In this document: positions 8,163-17,209 of the stretch, piece after piece | Layout: every line of letters begins with the position of its first letter | Numbering within the stretch: position 1 is the stretch's first letter | Assembly: GCA_007693595.1 (NCBI GenBank) | Contig: REDI01000053.1 | Location: 1-61,613, forward strand | Length of the DNA: 61,613 nucleotides | Reading direction: 5' to 3' | Origin: Deltaproteobacteria bacterium | GTDB taxonomy: Bacteria > Myxococcota_A > UBA796 > GCA-2862545 | Made by a program: the position numbers and the translations under genes | The notes under the pieces: generated by a model | Databases searched by the model: none | The model's input: the letters and a program-made list of their open reading frames with translations, nothing else | What the model was told of the DNA's origin: nothing

Positions 8163-8423
8163 TCAGTCGAGTTGAACCTTGCTGGGCAAGGCATTGAGGA
8201 TCGCAAAGACGATGCCTCCGCCGACGGCCCCGCCCAGGAAGCCGCAGCAGATCAGCCCCAGGCCCTCGTCTCCGAGTAGGATCAACGCCACGATGATCGC
8301 CACGATCTCGGAGAGGATCCACGCGACCGGAAAGAGGGCACACAGCACGACGGACCGCCCCTTCTGTCGCAAGACTCCCGCGAGGTGGCGCGTTCCAAAG
8401 ATGAGCGCCAGGATCTCCAGCAT
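8163..8423 (-). CDS. Small two-helix membrane protein
   Basis: 86 residues. ATG 8423 is preferred to the upstream TTG because GAGG lies six bases before it. Two hydrophobic helices are visible: CALFPVAWILSEIVAIIVALILLG and, after a short loop with CC, a Gly-rich segment ending FAILNALP. The layout is common in small inner-membrane proteins of unknown function. It lies just upstream on the minus strand of the gene ending at 8539 (an unrelated unit). Confidence 0.65.
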   Translation of the reverse strand: MLEILALIFGTRHLAGVLRQKGRSVVLCALFPVAWILSEIVAIIVALILLGDEGLGLICCGFLGGAVGGGIVFAILNALPSKVQLD

Positions 8424-8538
8424 CGCAGACCTCAAGTGAAATCAATGGTTCGCCGAGCCGCGACGAGCGCCTCTGCGGCGATGGACTATGCCACAGCTCA
8501 AACGTAGCGGCCAGCGCGATCCTCGCGATCGCCCTTTG

Positions 8539-11500
8539 CTACGGAACCTCAGGGTCCGGATCTGCAGGCAGCACCACCCGATGCACGAAGTGGGCGAAAG
8601 CGCGGATCTCGCCAAGACCCTCTCCTTGCTCCCCTGCAAGGGCCCGCTGCACCCGCGCGACAACCTCGGACGGGCTGAGGCGGGCTCGCTCGTCGAGGGC
8701 CCCGATCTCGCGGAGGTGCTCGGTCAGCTCCTGCTGCTTGGCGCTCTGCCAGCGGCTCAGATCGTCGACGCCGCGCAAGAAGGCCCGGGCGTCGTGACCA
8801 TGCGCCAGGTACACCCCTCGCACACGATCTTCGAAGACTTTCGTAATGGCTCCACTCTCGAGGACCTGCTCGAAAGAGAAGGGGCGGCCACGGCCGATCC
8901 GCAGGGCGTCGACGGTCGCACGCACGATGCGGCAGCGCTGGCGCGCCAGCGTGAGCAGCGCAGGGGCGAGGGGTAGCTCGCCCCCGTGTTCGGCCAGATC
9001 GAGCTGGGCGGCCTTGAGGAGTCCCCGTTCGGCCGCTCGCGCGGCTTGGGGGAGGTGATCGTGCAAGAGCAGCGCCAAGGGCCACACCCGGGCGCTGTCG
9101 TACAAGGTCGGGCGAGTCAGACCGGCGTCGTCGCACCAGCTCACCGCGTCGCGACCGGCGACGGGGGGGAGCTGCCGCGGGGCGACGGGGAGCGCGGGGC
9201 GAGGTGCCCAGGCGGGATCGGGGCGATCTCTCAGCAGGAGCAGCCTGGGGGCTTCATGACCGCTCCGCTCGGCGAGAGCTTCCCAAGCCCGGAGCTCCTC
9301 GGCGCTGGAGGTGGCGTAGAAGATCTGCCGCCCTTGCGAGGCGAGCTCGAGGATCGCCCTCGCCACCTCGGCGAAGCGGTGGGGATCGGAGGTCGAGAGC
9401 GCCTCGTCCAGAAAGAGGGGCACAGGGCGGTCGCCCTCGCTGTGCTCCAGATAGGCCAGCCGAGCCGCGAGGAGGAGCTGCACGCGGGTGCCGTCGGAGA
9501 GCTCGGGTAGGGTCAGGAGGCGGTCATGGTGCAGATCATGGGCCCGAAAACCTAGATCGGCGTCGACCTGGAGGGCGTAGCGGTGCTGTGTGAAGGTCGA
9601 GAACCAACGCCGCGCGCGGGTGAGCAGGGCGGGGGCATGCTCGGCGTTCTGAGTACGCCGGAGCCACTCGATGAGGCCTTGAGCGGTGTGGGCGACCGCC
9701 TGATCGAAGAGATCGGCTGTGAGGACGTCGAGGCCCACCTCTTGGTCGGCGAGGGCCTGCTCGACGCTTCGCCCGCGGCGGCTCTGGATGATCTCGGCCT
9801 CGATCTCGGCGATCTCGGCGTGGGTCTGCTGGGAGGAATCAAGGAGCCGGTCGAGCTCTTGAAGCTCGGCGTGGAGGGCGTCGAGGTCTTGTGGTGGAGG
9901 TTCGGGGAGGCCGCGCTCGAGCTCCGCGAGGCGCGCCTGACCCTGCTCGATCTCGCGGCGGAGCTTCGCGCAGCGCTCGGCATGACCGACCCGCTCAGGC
10001 AGGCGATCCTGCGCCTCGGGCCCTAGCCCGAAGGGCTGGAGGATCTGGTCGAGGGCGGCGGCGGCCTCTTGATGCTCGCGCTCCGCGGCGGCGAGCAGCC
10101 CTCGATGCTCGCGCTGTGTGCTCAGGGCCTCGGCTCGACGTCGAACCCAGTCGCGGAGGTGCTGACTCGCATCGAGCAGATGGTCGGGGCGGTCGAGAGG
10201 TTCGAGGCCGGGGAGCCCCAGAGCGATGAGCTCCGCGCGCAGCGCGTCGCAGGGCTCGTCGAAGGAGGCCTCAGCCGAGGTCTGGGCAGCACGAGCGCGC
10301 GCAACGTCGGCGCGGGCTTGGTCGAGGGCGTGCAAGCGACGAGCGCGACGCAGCACCGTGAGATCGGCAAGCCCCGGCTCGATCCCCAGCCGGGCCACGA
10401 GCGCGTCGCGTCGAGCCTTCGCGACGGCGACCCGCTCTCGCTGCTTCGCGGCGGCCCCGCGCTGCTCCTGTCGGCGCAGGAAGGCGGCGTGAGCGGACTC
10501 TAATGAGAAGATCTGACGCTCGAGTTCGCGCACCTTGGCCTCGACCTCGGAGGCCTGCCAGCGGTCGGGGGCGGGGTAGCCCGCGTCTCGGTAGCGCGCC
10601 GCGATGGCCTCGCTCGGATCCTCGAGGGGCCCCGGGCGCTGCGCCTGCCGCTGAAGCAAGACCCCAAGGACTCCCACCCCCGCCCCGAAGAGCAAGCAGC
10701 CCACGCCGACCAGGATCCCCCCTGCGACCCCGTACAGGGCGAGCAGCACCAGGCCGATCGCCCCCAGGATCCCTCCGAGGAGCGACAGTCCAAGCCCGAT
10801 CCCCCACCCCAGCCCGGAAAATCTCGGCGCCTCGACCAGCGGGCGGGGCGCACGAAGCCAGGCGTTGAGCATCGCGCGAGCCTCGCGCAGCGCGTCGGCG
10901 CTCTGGGGCCGCTCTCCCGCCTCGGGCTCAGGCAGGGCCTCGAGCCGACGCACCTCGCGATCCGCCCCCTCGATCGACGCCTCGAGCTGCTCGAGGTCCT
11001 CGAGGCTAGGAGGGCCCGCCTCGGACGCCCCCACAGCGTGGACTTGCGCCTCGCAGGCTCGCAGCGCGGCCTCGGCCTCGGCCCGGCGCGCCTCGGCGCG
11101 CCGCAGGGCCTTCAGCTCCTGGATCAAGGCTTGGGCCCGCCTCACCAGCCCCTCGGCCCGCGCCTCGGACAGGGTCAGCTCGGCGATCCCCAGCCGGTGC
11201 AGCACCTCCTCCTGCGCCTGCACCTCGGCGCGATGTGTCGCAGCCTCGCCCTTTGCCCGATCGATACGCCGGGTGAGCTCCTGCGCCCGGTCCACGGCGT
11301 CGCTCGGAAAGACCTGAGGGGCCGAGGGGGTCTCTGCGAGCTCGCGCTGGGATTCCTCGAGCTCAGAGAGCACCTCAAGCCGCTCCTTCGCCCGCTCCAG
11401 GAGCGCGCGCCGCCTCGGCGCCGCCTGGATCCGCCTGAGCCGCTCACGGAGCGGGCCCAGGCTGGCCTCGCGACGGGCCAGGGCGTCGCTGTTAGCGAGG

Positions 11501-11982
11501 AGAGTCGCCAAGGCGTCGTTCGCCTGCTCATACGGACCCCTCTTGCTTGGCAGGGGTCGCTGACGCGGCGGGTGCGGAGGCTCGAGCGCCCGAAGGTCAA
11601 AGCCCCCGTCGAGCTGGGTCTGGATCGCGCGGGCCGTGTCGGCGTCGGACTGGTTTGAGGCGAGCAGATCGTACAGGGAGAGGTGGACGAGGGGCGCGAG
11701 CCCAGCCGGCGCGGACAAGGGCTCGCCGTGCCAGGCGACGTGCCGGAGCGAGAGGGTCGCGCGATGCGACGGCCCGTCAGCGCTCGACCGCCAGGAGGTG
11801 AGGGCGTGGAGGAGGCGGTCGGAGCTCTCGGGCCACAAGGTGGCGCGCAGGACCGCGCCGAGAGTGGACTTGCCGCTGGCGTTGGGCCCGTAGACGAGGT
11901 TCAGCCCCGGACGGAGCCCCTCGAAGCTCGCGTCGAGTCGACGGCCATCGGCGTCGCGCAGGTGGATCGCTTCGACGAACAT
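8539..11982 (-). CDS. SbcC/YhaN-like SMC-family ATPase with extra C-terminal domain
   Basis: 1147 residues. The ATG overlaps the nuclease stop as TGATG. Walker A is GPNASGKST (residues 32-40), after NLVY. A long Arg/Glu/Ala coiled coil follows, interrupted at about 387-440 by two hydrophobic helices, as in Bacillus YhaN. A second coiled coil leads to the signature LSDGTRVQLLLAARLAYLE, then Walker B and D-loop in PLFLDEALSTSDP (about 855) and the H-loop-like FYATSS. Canonical proteins end here. This one continues about 250 residues (AWCDDAGL-type region to the end), starting with an Arg/Pro linker and rich in helices. It forms a complex with the phosphoesterase and probably processes DNA ends at the membrane. 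No zinc-hook CxxC is visible. Confidence 0.85.
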   Translation of the reverse strand: MFVEAIHLRDADGRRLDASFEGLRPGLNLVYGPNASGKSTLGAVLRATLWPESSDRLLHALTSWRSSADGPSHRATLSLRHVAWHGEPLSAPAGLAPLVHLSLYDLLASNQSDADTARAIQTQLDGGFDLRALEPPHPPRQRPLPSKRGPYEQANDALATLLANSDALARREASLGPLRERLRRIQAAPRRRALLERAKERLEVLSELEESQRELAETPSAPQVFPSDAVDRAQELTRRIDRAKGEAATHRAEVQAQEEVLHRLGIAELTLSEARAEGLVRRAQALIQELKALRRAEARRAEAEAALRACEAQVHAVGASEAGPPSLEDLEQLEASIEGADREVRRLEALPEPEAGERPQSADALREARAMLNAWLRAPRPLVEAPRFSGLGWGIGLGLSLLGGILGAIGLVLLALYGVAGGILVGVGCLLFGAGVGVLGVLLQRQAQRPGPLEDPSEAIAARYRDAGYPAPDRWQASEVEAKVRELERQIFSLESAHAAFLRRQEQRGAAAKQRERVAVAKARRDALVARLGIEPGLADLTVLRRARRLHALDQARADVARARAAQTSAEASFDEPCDALRAELIALGLPGLEPLDRPDHLLDASQHLRDWVRRRAEALSTQREHRGLLAAAEREHQEAAAALDQILQPFGLGPEAQDRLPERVGHAERCAKLRREIEQGQARLAELERGLPEPPPQDLDALHAELQELDRLLDSSQQTHAEIAEIEAEIIQSRRGRSVEQALADQEVGLDVLTADLFDQAVAHTAQGLIEWLRRTQNAEHAPALLTRARRWFSTFTQHRYALQVDADLGFRAHDLHHDRLLTLPELSDGTRVQLLLAARLAYLEHSEGDRPVPLFLDEALSTSDPHRFAEVARAILELASQGRQIFYATSSAEELRAWEALAERSGHEAPRLLLLRDRPDPAWAPRPALPVAPRQLPPVAGRDAVSWCDDAGLTRPTLYDSARVWPLALLLHDHLPQAARAAERGLLKAAQLDLAEHGGELPLAPALLTLARQRCRIVRATVDALRIGRGRPFSFEQVLESGAITKVFEDRVRGVYLAHGHDARAFLRGVDDLSRWQSAKQQELTEHLREIGALDERARLSPSEVVARVQRALAGEQGEGLGEIRAFAHFVHRVVLPADPDPEVP

Positions 11983-13259
11983 CAGCCCCCCTGCCTTGCG
12001 CCGCGCTGATCGAGGAGCTGGTCGAGCAGGTGAACGAGGGCGGCGCGCAGGACCCGGTCGCGATCCGGTAGGGGGACGCGCTCGGGGTCTGGACGCCATG
12101 GGCTGGACTCGAAGGCCTCGACCCCCAAAGGCACCGGGACGTCCGCGAGCGTGCCGGCCTCGAGCTGGTTGAGCAAGGCTGCGATCTGGCCCCGTGGGCT
12201 CGGCTCGCGCGCCAGCGCCTCGAGGTCGACGGCGGGACGGGTCCCGTCGACGACGTCGTGCACGATCCAGGGGATGCCAGCGACGGGGAAGCACCGCTCG
12301 GCCAGTGACAGCTCCGCGAGCTGTTGTACCGCGGAACGCGCGTGGGTACGGCCCGTGAGGTGCAGCGAGACCCCGACCCCCTCATAGTCTCCATCGCTGA
12401 GCCAGTGGTGCTCCGCGACGTGCTCGGCGAGCGCTTGGTGGATGCGCACATGCAGCGCGTCGAGGGCGCCGTCGTCGGCGGGGAGCGAGCTGACGTCGAG
12501 AGCGAGCTCCGTCCAGGCGACCGGCCCCAGGAGGAGCTGCTCGGCGCGGAGGGTGCCGGCCGGCTCAAGCGTCACCAGCCAGGGGCCGCGAGGTCCCGTC
12601 TCGCTGCGGTCCAGACCGACGATGGACCCCAAGTAGCCGATCGGCCGCGGCTGCAAGAGATCACCCGGCTGGTGGATATGGCCGAGAAACCATGCATCTA
12701 GACCCACCTGCTCCAGCGCCGCCCGCTGGACCGGGGCGTAGGGGCTCTCGCGCACGTTCAGATCACCATGCAGCACACCGATGGCGTGGGACCCCGCCCT
12801 TCGCGCGTCGAGTGCCGGGTCCAGTCCGGGCGAGAGCAGCGGATCCTGCCGGTGGTGCCGCTCGGGGAAAGACCAGCCGATCAGGTCGACCCCCTGCAAG
12901 GGGAGCGCCTCCCAAGTACCACCGCGCCCGAGCAAGTGAAAGGCCTCGATGCGATCCGCCAGCCGCGGAAGCGCGATGTGATCGTGGTTGCCCGCCACGC
13001 CGATCACCCTGACGTCCGCGCGAACGAGCTTCGCGACCGCGTCGTGCAAGACAGACCACGCCTCGAAGCGGTCCTTGTCTTGATCGACGACGTCCCCCGC
13101 GAAGACCACCGCCTGCACGCCGTGGCGGATCGCGGCCTCGACCGTTCGATCCAAGGCGCTCGCTGGCCCAAGGCGAGCCACCTCGAGGCCCGCACCGTCG
13201 AGGCGACGTGGCGTGCGACCGAGGTGCAGGTCGCCGACAAAGAGGATGGGTGCGCCCAA
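11982..13259 (-). CDS. SbcD/YhaO-like DNA exonuclease (metallophosphoesterase)
   Basis: 425 residues, starting at a TTG preceded by a G-rich stretch. All five calcineurin-type phosphoesterase motifs are visible in order: GDLHLG (8-13), GDVVDQ (about 55), GNHDH (about 92), VLHGD (about 163) and GHIHQP (about 195). These bind the two catalytic metals, as in SbcD/Mre11. The C-terminal 200 residues match the capping and partner-binding region. The stop overlaps the ATPase start (TGATG), so the two are translationally coupled and almost certainly form a nuclease-ATPase complex in DNA repair. The pattern resembles YhaO-YhaN more than canonical SbcDC. Confidence 0.88.
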   Translation of the reverse strand: MGAPILFVGDLHLGRTPRRLDGAGLEVARLGPASALDRTVEAAIRHGVQAVVFAGDVVDQDKDRFEAWSVLHDAVAKLVRADVRVIGVAGNHDHIALPRLADRIEAFHLLGRGGTWEALPLQGVDLIGWSFPERHHRQDPLLSPGLDPALDARRAGSHAIGVLHGDLNVRESPYAPVQRAALEQVGLDAWFLGHIHQPGDLLQPRPIGYLGSIVGLDRSETGPRGPWLVTLEPAGTLRAEQLLLGPVAWTELALDVSSLPADDGALDALHVRIHQALAEHVAEHHWLSDGDYEGVGVSLHLTGRTHARSAVQQLAELSLAERCFPVAGIPWIVHDVVDGTRPAVDLEALAREPSPRGQIAALLNQLEAGTLADVPVPLGVEAFESSPWRPDPERVPLPDRDRVLRAALVHLLDQLLDQRGARQGG

Positions 13260-13442
13260 TCTTTACCCCCCGCGCGCCAGCCCACTCCCTAACCCATCTC
13301 CCGCCCACCGCCGACTCCAAGCGAGCGCTAGGTCAGGCGCCAGCGCACACGGCAGACCATCGCCGAGCTCCACAGCGCTCGCGGGCTGGAGAGGTGTAGT
13401 ACCCTCTTGTCCACAGATCGATCCTCGCTGAGACCCACCGAC

Positions 13443-14426
13443 ATGATCGCGACACTCCCCCACACCCTGATCGACGAGATCGTCGAGCGGATCCAAGCCC
13501 TCGGGCTCGGCGACAGCGCCGTGGCCTGGACCTACCGCAGCACCGAGCGCCAGAGGATACGTCCCGGAGCCTCGGCCATGACCGACCCGTCGGTATCACG
13601 AGCCCCAGAGCTCCTCGCGCGCTGCATCGACGCCATGGGACCCGCCTACCGTCGACACATGGCGCGCGAGGCTCTGGAGCGGCCCCGGATCGCCTCTTGG
13701 TCATCGATCCGCGAGCGCACCGGCGAGATCGGCACCCTCTTCGAAGACGAGATCCTCAACCCTTGCAGGGTCTCGGACTACCTACGCGCCTATGTCGTCG
13801 TCGGCGATCAGGTCTTGGGCTTCCTCAGCACGAGCCGCAGCGTCGGTCCCCCGTTCGGCAGCCGGGAGATCCAGCGATTCCAGCGAGCGCTCAACCCCTT
13901 GAGCCGACAGATGGCCTCCGTCTTACGGGCGGAGCACCGACTCCAGGAAGAGGCGCTGTTGTTCGCTCCCGAAGGTCAGCTCCTCCACGCCACCCCCGCA
14001 GCGTGGGCTCTCCTCGATCGACTCGGGAGCCCCGACGACGTGGGGCGTGCCTTGGTGGGTCCCTTGCGCTCGCGTTCGTGCACGGTCGAGCTCGGCGAGG
14101 TCTCCTTCGCCCTTCGAAGGCTCGTCGGACCCGCGGGGTCTGCGGTGCTGGCCCGCCCCATCTCCCCCGCTCGGGTCCGGGTCAACCCTCTGGATCTGCT
14201 CACCGACCGCCAGCGCGAGGTGGCGACGCGGGTCGCCCGCGGGGGGCCCTTGACGCAGGCAGCCGAAGATCTCGGGGTCAGGCCCTCCACCGTGCGCGCC
14301 CACCTCAAGGCGATCTACGCAACGCTCGCGATCGGCACGCGGGCCGAGCTCGTACAGGCGGTGGAGCGCTACGTGCGAGCGCTCCACCCACCTTTTCACG
14401 TTCGCGGCGTGAGCACGCCCTCATGA
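13443..14426 (+). CDS. LuxR-family transcriptional regulator
   Basis: 327 residues from ATG 13443; an earlier in-frame start at 13407 is less likely. The C-terminus is a clear GerE-type helix-turn-helix: LTDRQREVATRVARGG, then AAEDLGVRPSTVRAHLKAIY, then RAELVQAV. The N-terminal 230 residues look like a GAF/PAS-type sensory region (FEDEILNPCRVSDYLRAYVV, VLGFLSTSRS) of the kind found in stand-alone myxobacterial LuxR proteins. No receiver or autoinducer-binding signature was seen. It is divergent from the nuclease operon and 30 bp upstream of a lipoprotein gene it may share a transcript with. Confidence 0.85.
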   Translation: MIATLPHTLIDEIVERIQALGLGDSAVAWTYRSTERQRIRPGASAMTDPSVSRAPELLARCIDAMGPAYRRHMAREALERPRIASWSSIRERTGEIGTLFEDEILNPCRVSDYLRAYVVVGDQVLGFLSTSRSVGPPFGSREIQRFQRALNPLSRQMASVLRAEHRLQEEALLFAPEGQLLHATPAAWALLDRLGSPDDVGRALVGPLRSRSCTVELGEVSFALRRLVGPAGSAVLARPISPARVRVNPLDLLTDRQREVATRVARGGPLTQAAEDLGVRPSTVRAHLKAIYATLAIGTRAELVQAVERYVRALHPPFHVRGVSTPS

Positions 14427-14456
14427 CCTCCCTCCCACTCACCCAACGAGGCTCCG

Positions 14457-15101
14457 ATGGACCCGAGACTCAGACCCTTCATCCTCCTCGGCACGCTCGC
14501 GCTCGCGCTCGCCTGCGCTGGCTTCGGCACCGGGGGCAACGCTCTCGACCTCGGCTGCGGGCATGAGGTCGACCCCAGCGCGTTCCTGTCCTCCAACAAC
14601 AAAGACATCCCCGAGTATTGGTCGGAGGTCGAGAACCTGGACGAACGAGCGCTTCAAGCCGTGATCTGCGACCCCAGCTCCCCCAGTCTAAAGGCCAGCA
14701 TCGCCCTTGAGCGACTCGCGACCGCCAAAATCAACAGCGGAGAGGCTGCCGAGGGCGTCCAGCTGATGATCGCGGCGGCGGACGACTTCGTCAACCCGAC
14801 GGCCATGGTAAGGCTCGCCGCCCTCTACCAACGAGGCGACTCGAGCCGCGGGACGAACATTCGCGCCAATCCCACCTTCGCCTTTGTCTACCACCACGGC
14901 GCGAGCAGGATCGTCGACCATGTAGGGAACACCTACGGACGTCCCGCCGCCTCGACCTACGTCACGCCGGTGAGCGGCATCGCGATGATCATGAGCACGG
15001 GTCCTCGGGGATCCCTGGCCCTGCCTGAGCATGATCGAGACTTCGCCACGAGGTGGATCGAGGCGCTCGTCAAGCGCTATCAGATGCTCTACTCAACCTA
15101 G
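14457..15101 (+). CDS. Hypothetical lipoprotein with Sel1/TPR-like helical segment
   Basis: 214 residues; a GAGG site precedes the ATG. The N-terminal signal ends in a lipobox (LALAC at about residue 20). The mature protein has a central helical piece, ERLATAKINSGEAAEGVQL then AMVRLAALYQRGD, that recalls a Sel1/TPR pair. The C-terminal part with FAFVYHHGASRIVDHVG is unassigned. It lies 30 bp after the LuxR gene and ends in a convergent gap holding a strong stem-loop. Function unknown. Confidence 0.7.
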   Translation: MDPRLRPFILLGTLALALACAGFGTGGNALDLGCGHEVDPSAFLSSNNKDIPEYWSEVENLDERALQAVICDPSSPSLKASIALERLATAKINSGEAAEGVQLMIAAADDFVNPTAMVRLAALYQRGDSSRGTNIRANPTFAFVYHHGASRIVDHVGNTYGRPAASTYVTPVSGIAMIMSTGPRGSLALPEHDRDFATRWIEALVKRYQMLYST

Positions 15102-15143
15102 ACCACCGCTCTGCCCAAAGCTGGCGCTCCTACCTCATCTTTC

Positions 15144-15164
15144 CGGCGATTCCGCCCATCGCCG
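15144..15164. terminator. Stem-loop between convergent genes
   Basis: A perfect 7-bp inverted repeat (CGGCGAT / ATCGCCG) with a 7-nt loop lies in the 80-bp gap between two convergent genes. It could terminate both strands. No T-tract is present on either side. Confidence 0.45.
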
Positions 15165-15181
15165 ACCGAGACCCCGTCGCC

Positions 15182-15814
15182 TCACTCCTCGGTCCGTTGC
15201 TGCTCCTGCCAGACGTCTTCGCTGATTCGCTGCCGATGCTGCAAGCGCTTGAGCGAGAGCTCCCTTACGCGCTCATGCGGGGCGAAGGCCACGAACTCTC
15301 GATGAGTATGGCGGCCGTAGTGGACCTGGAGCTGCCAGGACTCGAAACCCTTGACTTCGAGCTCTTCGACGCTCAGCGTACGGGTCGGTCGCGCCTCCTC
15401 GTCGTCCGAGTCGGGATCGGTCGACCACCTCGTCGCGAAAATGCAGGGAAACTCTTCGCAGTCGATCCAGTCGATCTCGTAGGGTGTGCCCGCGAAGGCC
15501 CGCTCCAGGGTCTCGCGGGCCTGGTGCTCGGCGAACGCTTCGGGGAGCGTGTCGGGCCACGGAGGGGGCTCACCGATCAGCTCGACCTCGGTCGCGCGCA
15601 GGCCGCGGATCAGGTCTTCGGCGATCTGGAGGCGCTGCTCGAGCTGCTGAGACTCCCGGACCGCGGCGATCTGCTCCGGGCAGGGCGAGTCGCGGGCGAC
15701 CGGCTCATCGGAGGACACCGAGGGGGCCGATCCCGACGCGAGCACCCACGCGGAACCCGCGGCGCCGAGCACCAGGCCGACCGAAGCACCGAGCACGATC
15801 CGAAGGGCGATCAT
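15182..15814 (-). CDS. Single-pass membrane protein, DCEE-PCI family, paralog A
   Basis: 210 residues. An N-terminal membrane anchor (about 5-28) is followed by a short linker, a helical stretch, and a globular part with GEPPPWPD and the two-cysteine motif DCEEFPCIF (about residue 118). The next gene upstream encodes a paralog with the same order: anchor, helix, PWP, DCEE-x-PCI. The cysteines may form a disulfide in the periplasm. The start overlaps the paralog's stop by 4 bp (ATGA), so the two are translationally coupled. Function unknown. Confidence 0.75.
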   Translation of the reverse strand: MIALRIVLGASVGLVLGAAGSAWVLASGSAPSVSSDEPVARDSPCPEQIAAVRESQQLEQRLQIAEDLIRGLRATEVELIGEPPPWPDTLPEAFAEHQARETLERAFAGTPYEIDWIDCEEFPCIFATRWSTDPDSDDEEARPTRTLSVEELEVKGFESWQLQVHYGRHTHREFVAFAPHERVRELSLKRLQHRQRISEDVWQEQQRTEE

Positions 15815-16470
15815 CGAAAGCTCTCATCGTGAACGCGCTCGACGCGGACGCGGGTACGTTCGACTCGCGAGACGTCGTCGGTCTTGGGGGTCGGGATGAA
15901 GGTCGTGACCGACCAGAGGCCCTCTCGCTCGGCCCTCGAGCTCACGGCGCTGACCGATCCGCCCGGACCGACGGCCTCGGCCAGCGCGCCTCGGAGCGGC
16001 ATAGGAAGCACGACGTCGAGGGGCTCGTCGCCAGGCCCGACGATCAGCACCACGATGCATGGACTCTCTTCGCAGTCGCTCCGCAGCTCAAAGGGGGCCG
16101 GGAGGTCCTCGAGCGAGGCCTCGAGCACGTCGTGGGCCTCGGCGAGGACCTGGGCCCGCTCGTCTTCGGGGTCCGTCCCAGGGGGCCACGGCTCGGAGAT
16201 CCCACCCAGGAGCGCGATCTGACCCCTCAGGACGTTGGCGTGAAGCTCGGTCGCCTCGACCCGCTCCCGGAGGGGGTCGAGCGCTTGAGGTTCCGCCGCG
16301 CAGTTCGAAGCCCTCGGGCCGGCCTCCGCCCTCTCCAACCCCGAAGCACCGGGCTGCGGAGGCAGGAGCCAGGCGATCGCGACCGCCCCGACCACCAGCC
16401 CGACCGCCCCCGCCCCGACATAGGACAGCATGATCGCTTTGGGATCCCCGCGCTTGCCTCCGCCCGCCAT
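15811..16470 (-). CDS. Single-pass membrane protein, DCEE-PCI family, paralog B
   Basis: 219 residues with an N-terminal anchor (about 15-37), a helical linker, SEPWPPGTDPEDE, and DCEESPCIVV (about residue 133). It is clearly related to paralog A in motif order, though the overall sequences are well diverged. A GGAGG inside the last codons of the PEGA-like gene provides its ribosome-binding site, and the two genes are 2 bp apart. This predicts coupled translation of PEGA-like protein, B and A. Acts in the envelope; role unknown. Confidence 0.75.
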   Translation of the reverse strand: MAGGGKRGDPKAIMLSYVGAGAVGLVVGAVAIAWLLPPQPGASGLERAEAGPRASNCAAEPQALDPLRERVEATELHANVLRGQIALLGGISEPWPPGTDPEDERAQVLAEAHDVLEASLEDLPAPFELRSDCEESPCIVVLIVGPGDEPLDVVLPMPLRGALAEAVGPGGSVSAVSSRAEREGLWSVTTFIPTPKTDDVSRVERTRVRVERVHDESFR

Positions 16471-16472
16471 CG

Positions 16473-17057
16473 CTAACGCCTCCGCTGACGGGCCCGGCCG
16501 CTGCCTCGCACCATCAGCCCAATGCCGAGCGTCGTGCCCGCGACCCCCCCGATGGCGCCGATCCGACCTGCGCGACGCCAGCCGGCCCCCATGCCCTCCT
16601 CCGCCCCACCGATCGCGTAGTCCATCAGCAGGAAGGTGCCTCCGATGATCCCCAGGGTAGACGCGATGGAGGTCAGCAAGAGCCCCGACATGAACAGCCC
16701 AGGGCGCCCCCGTCGGACGACGAGATCGATGTCGCGGCCCTCGTAGCGGTGCATGCGAAGAGGCACGGACCAGCCCTGCCCGCTGACCATGAGGGCCTCG
16801 GAGCGGGGGGACACGCGGATGGTACAGGGAAGATCACAGACTTGCTCCCAGCTCGAGAACACGACCGTCCCCTCGCTACCCTGCCCCATCGCCGATCCTG
16901 CCATGCGCAGCAGCACGCCTTCTTGCCCGGGCCGGCGCATGGTCAGGCTCAGGCGAACCCGCTCCCGCTGCTCGGGCGTCACGCCCTGCTCGACCTCGAT
17001 GGCGAGGGCCTGGGGGCTCCAGAGCCCCAGAAAAATGGCGGGGAGCAGTGCGGGCAT
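16473..17057 (-). CDS. Secreted or membrane PEGA-like protein
   Basis: 194 residues from ATG 17057. A signal peptide (MPALLPAIFLGLWSPQALA) is followed by a beta-rich part with VCDLPCTIRVSPRSEALMVSG, resembling the PEGA or Cys-x-x-PC extracellular modules of myxobacterial envelope proteins. Two C-terminal hydrophobic segments follow (LFMSGLLLTSIASTLGII and GRIGAIGGVAGTTLGIGLMV), then a basic tail, RARQRRR. The protein is probably membrane-embedded with its N-terminal domain in the periplasm. It heads a three-gene unit with the two DCEE-PCI proteins. Confidence 0.65.
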   Translation of the reverse strand: MPALLPAIFLGLWSPQALAIEVEQGVTPEQRERVRLSLTMRRPGQEGVLLRMAGSAMGQGSEGTVVFSSWEQVCDLPCTIRVSPRSEALMVSGQGWSVPLRMHRYEGRDIDLVVRRGRPGLFMSGLLLTSIASTLGIIGGTFLLMDYAIGGAEEGMGAGWRRAGRIGAIGGVAGTTLGIGLMVRGSGRARQRRR

Positions 17058-17209
17058 CGAACGCTCGAGACAGGGCGGCCGGTCGGAGGGCCCAGACGCC
17101 TGGGTTGGACGGGGAGTGGATCGCGCGAAGGATGCAAACCATAGCAGTCGGCCCCCAACTCCACAAGCCACGCCCTCTCGCCGTCGTGACGCAGCCGCTC
17201 CCCGAGCCG

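Noticed and set aside
8539-12294. Longer start for the SbcC-like gene (about 100 extra N-terminal residues)
   Set aside because: The extra part is Arg/Pro-rich and overlaps the nuclease gene; the ATG in the TGATG overlap gives the normal N-terminus just before Walker A.
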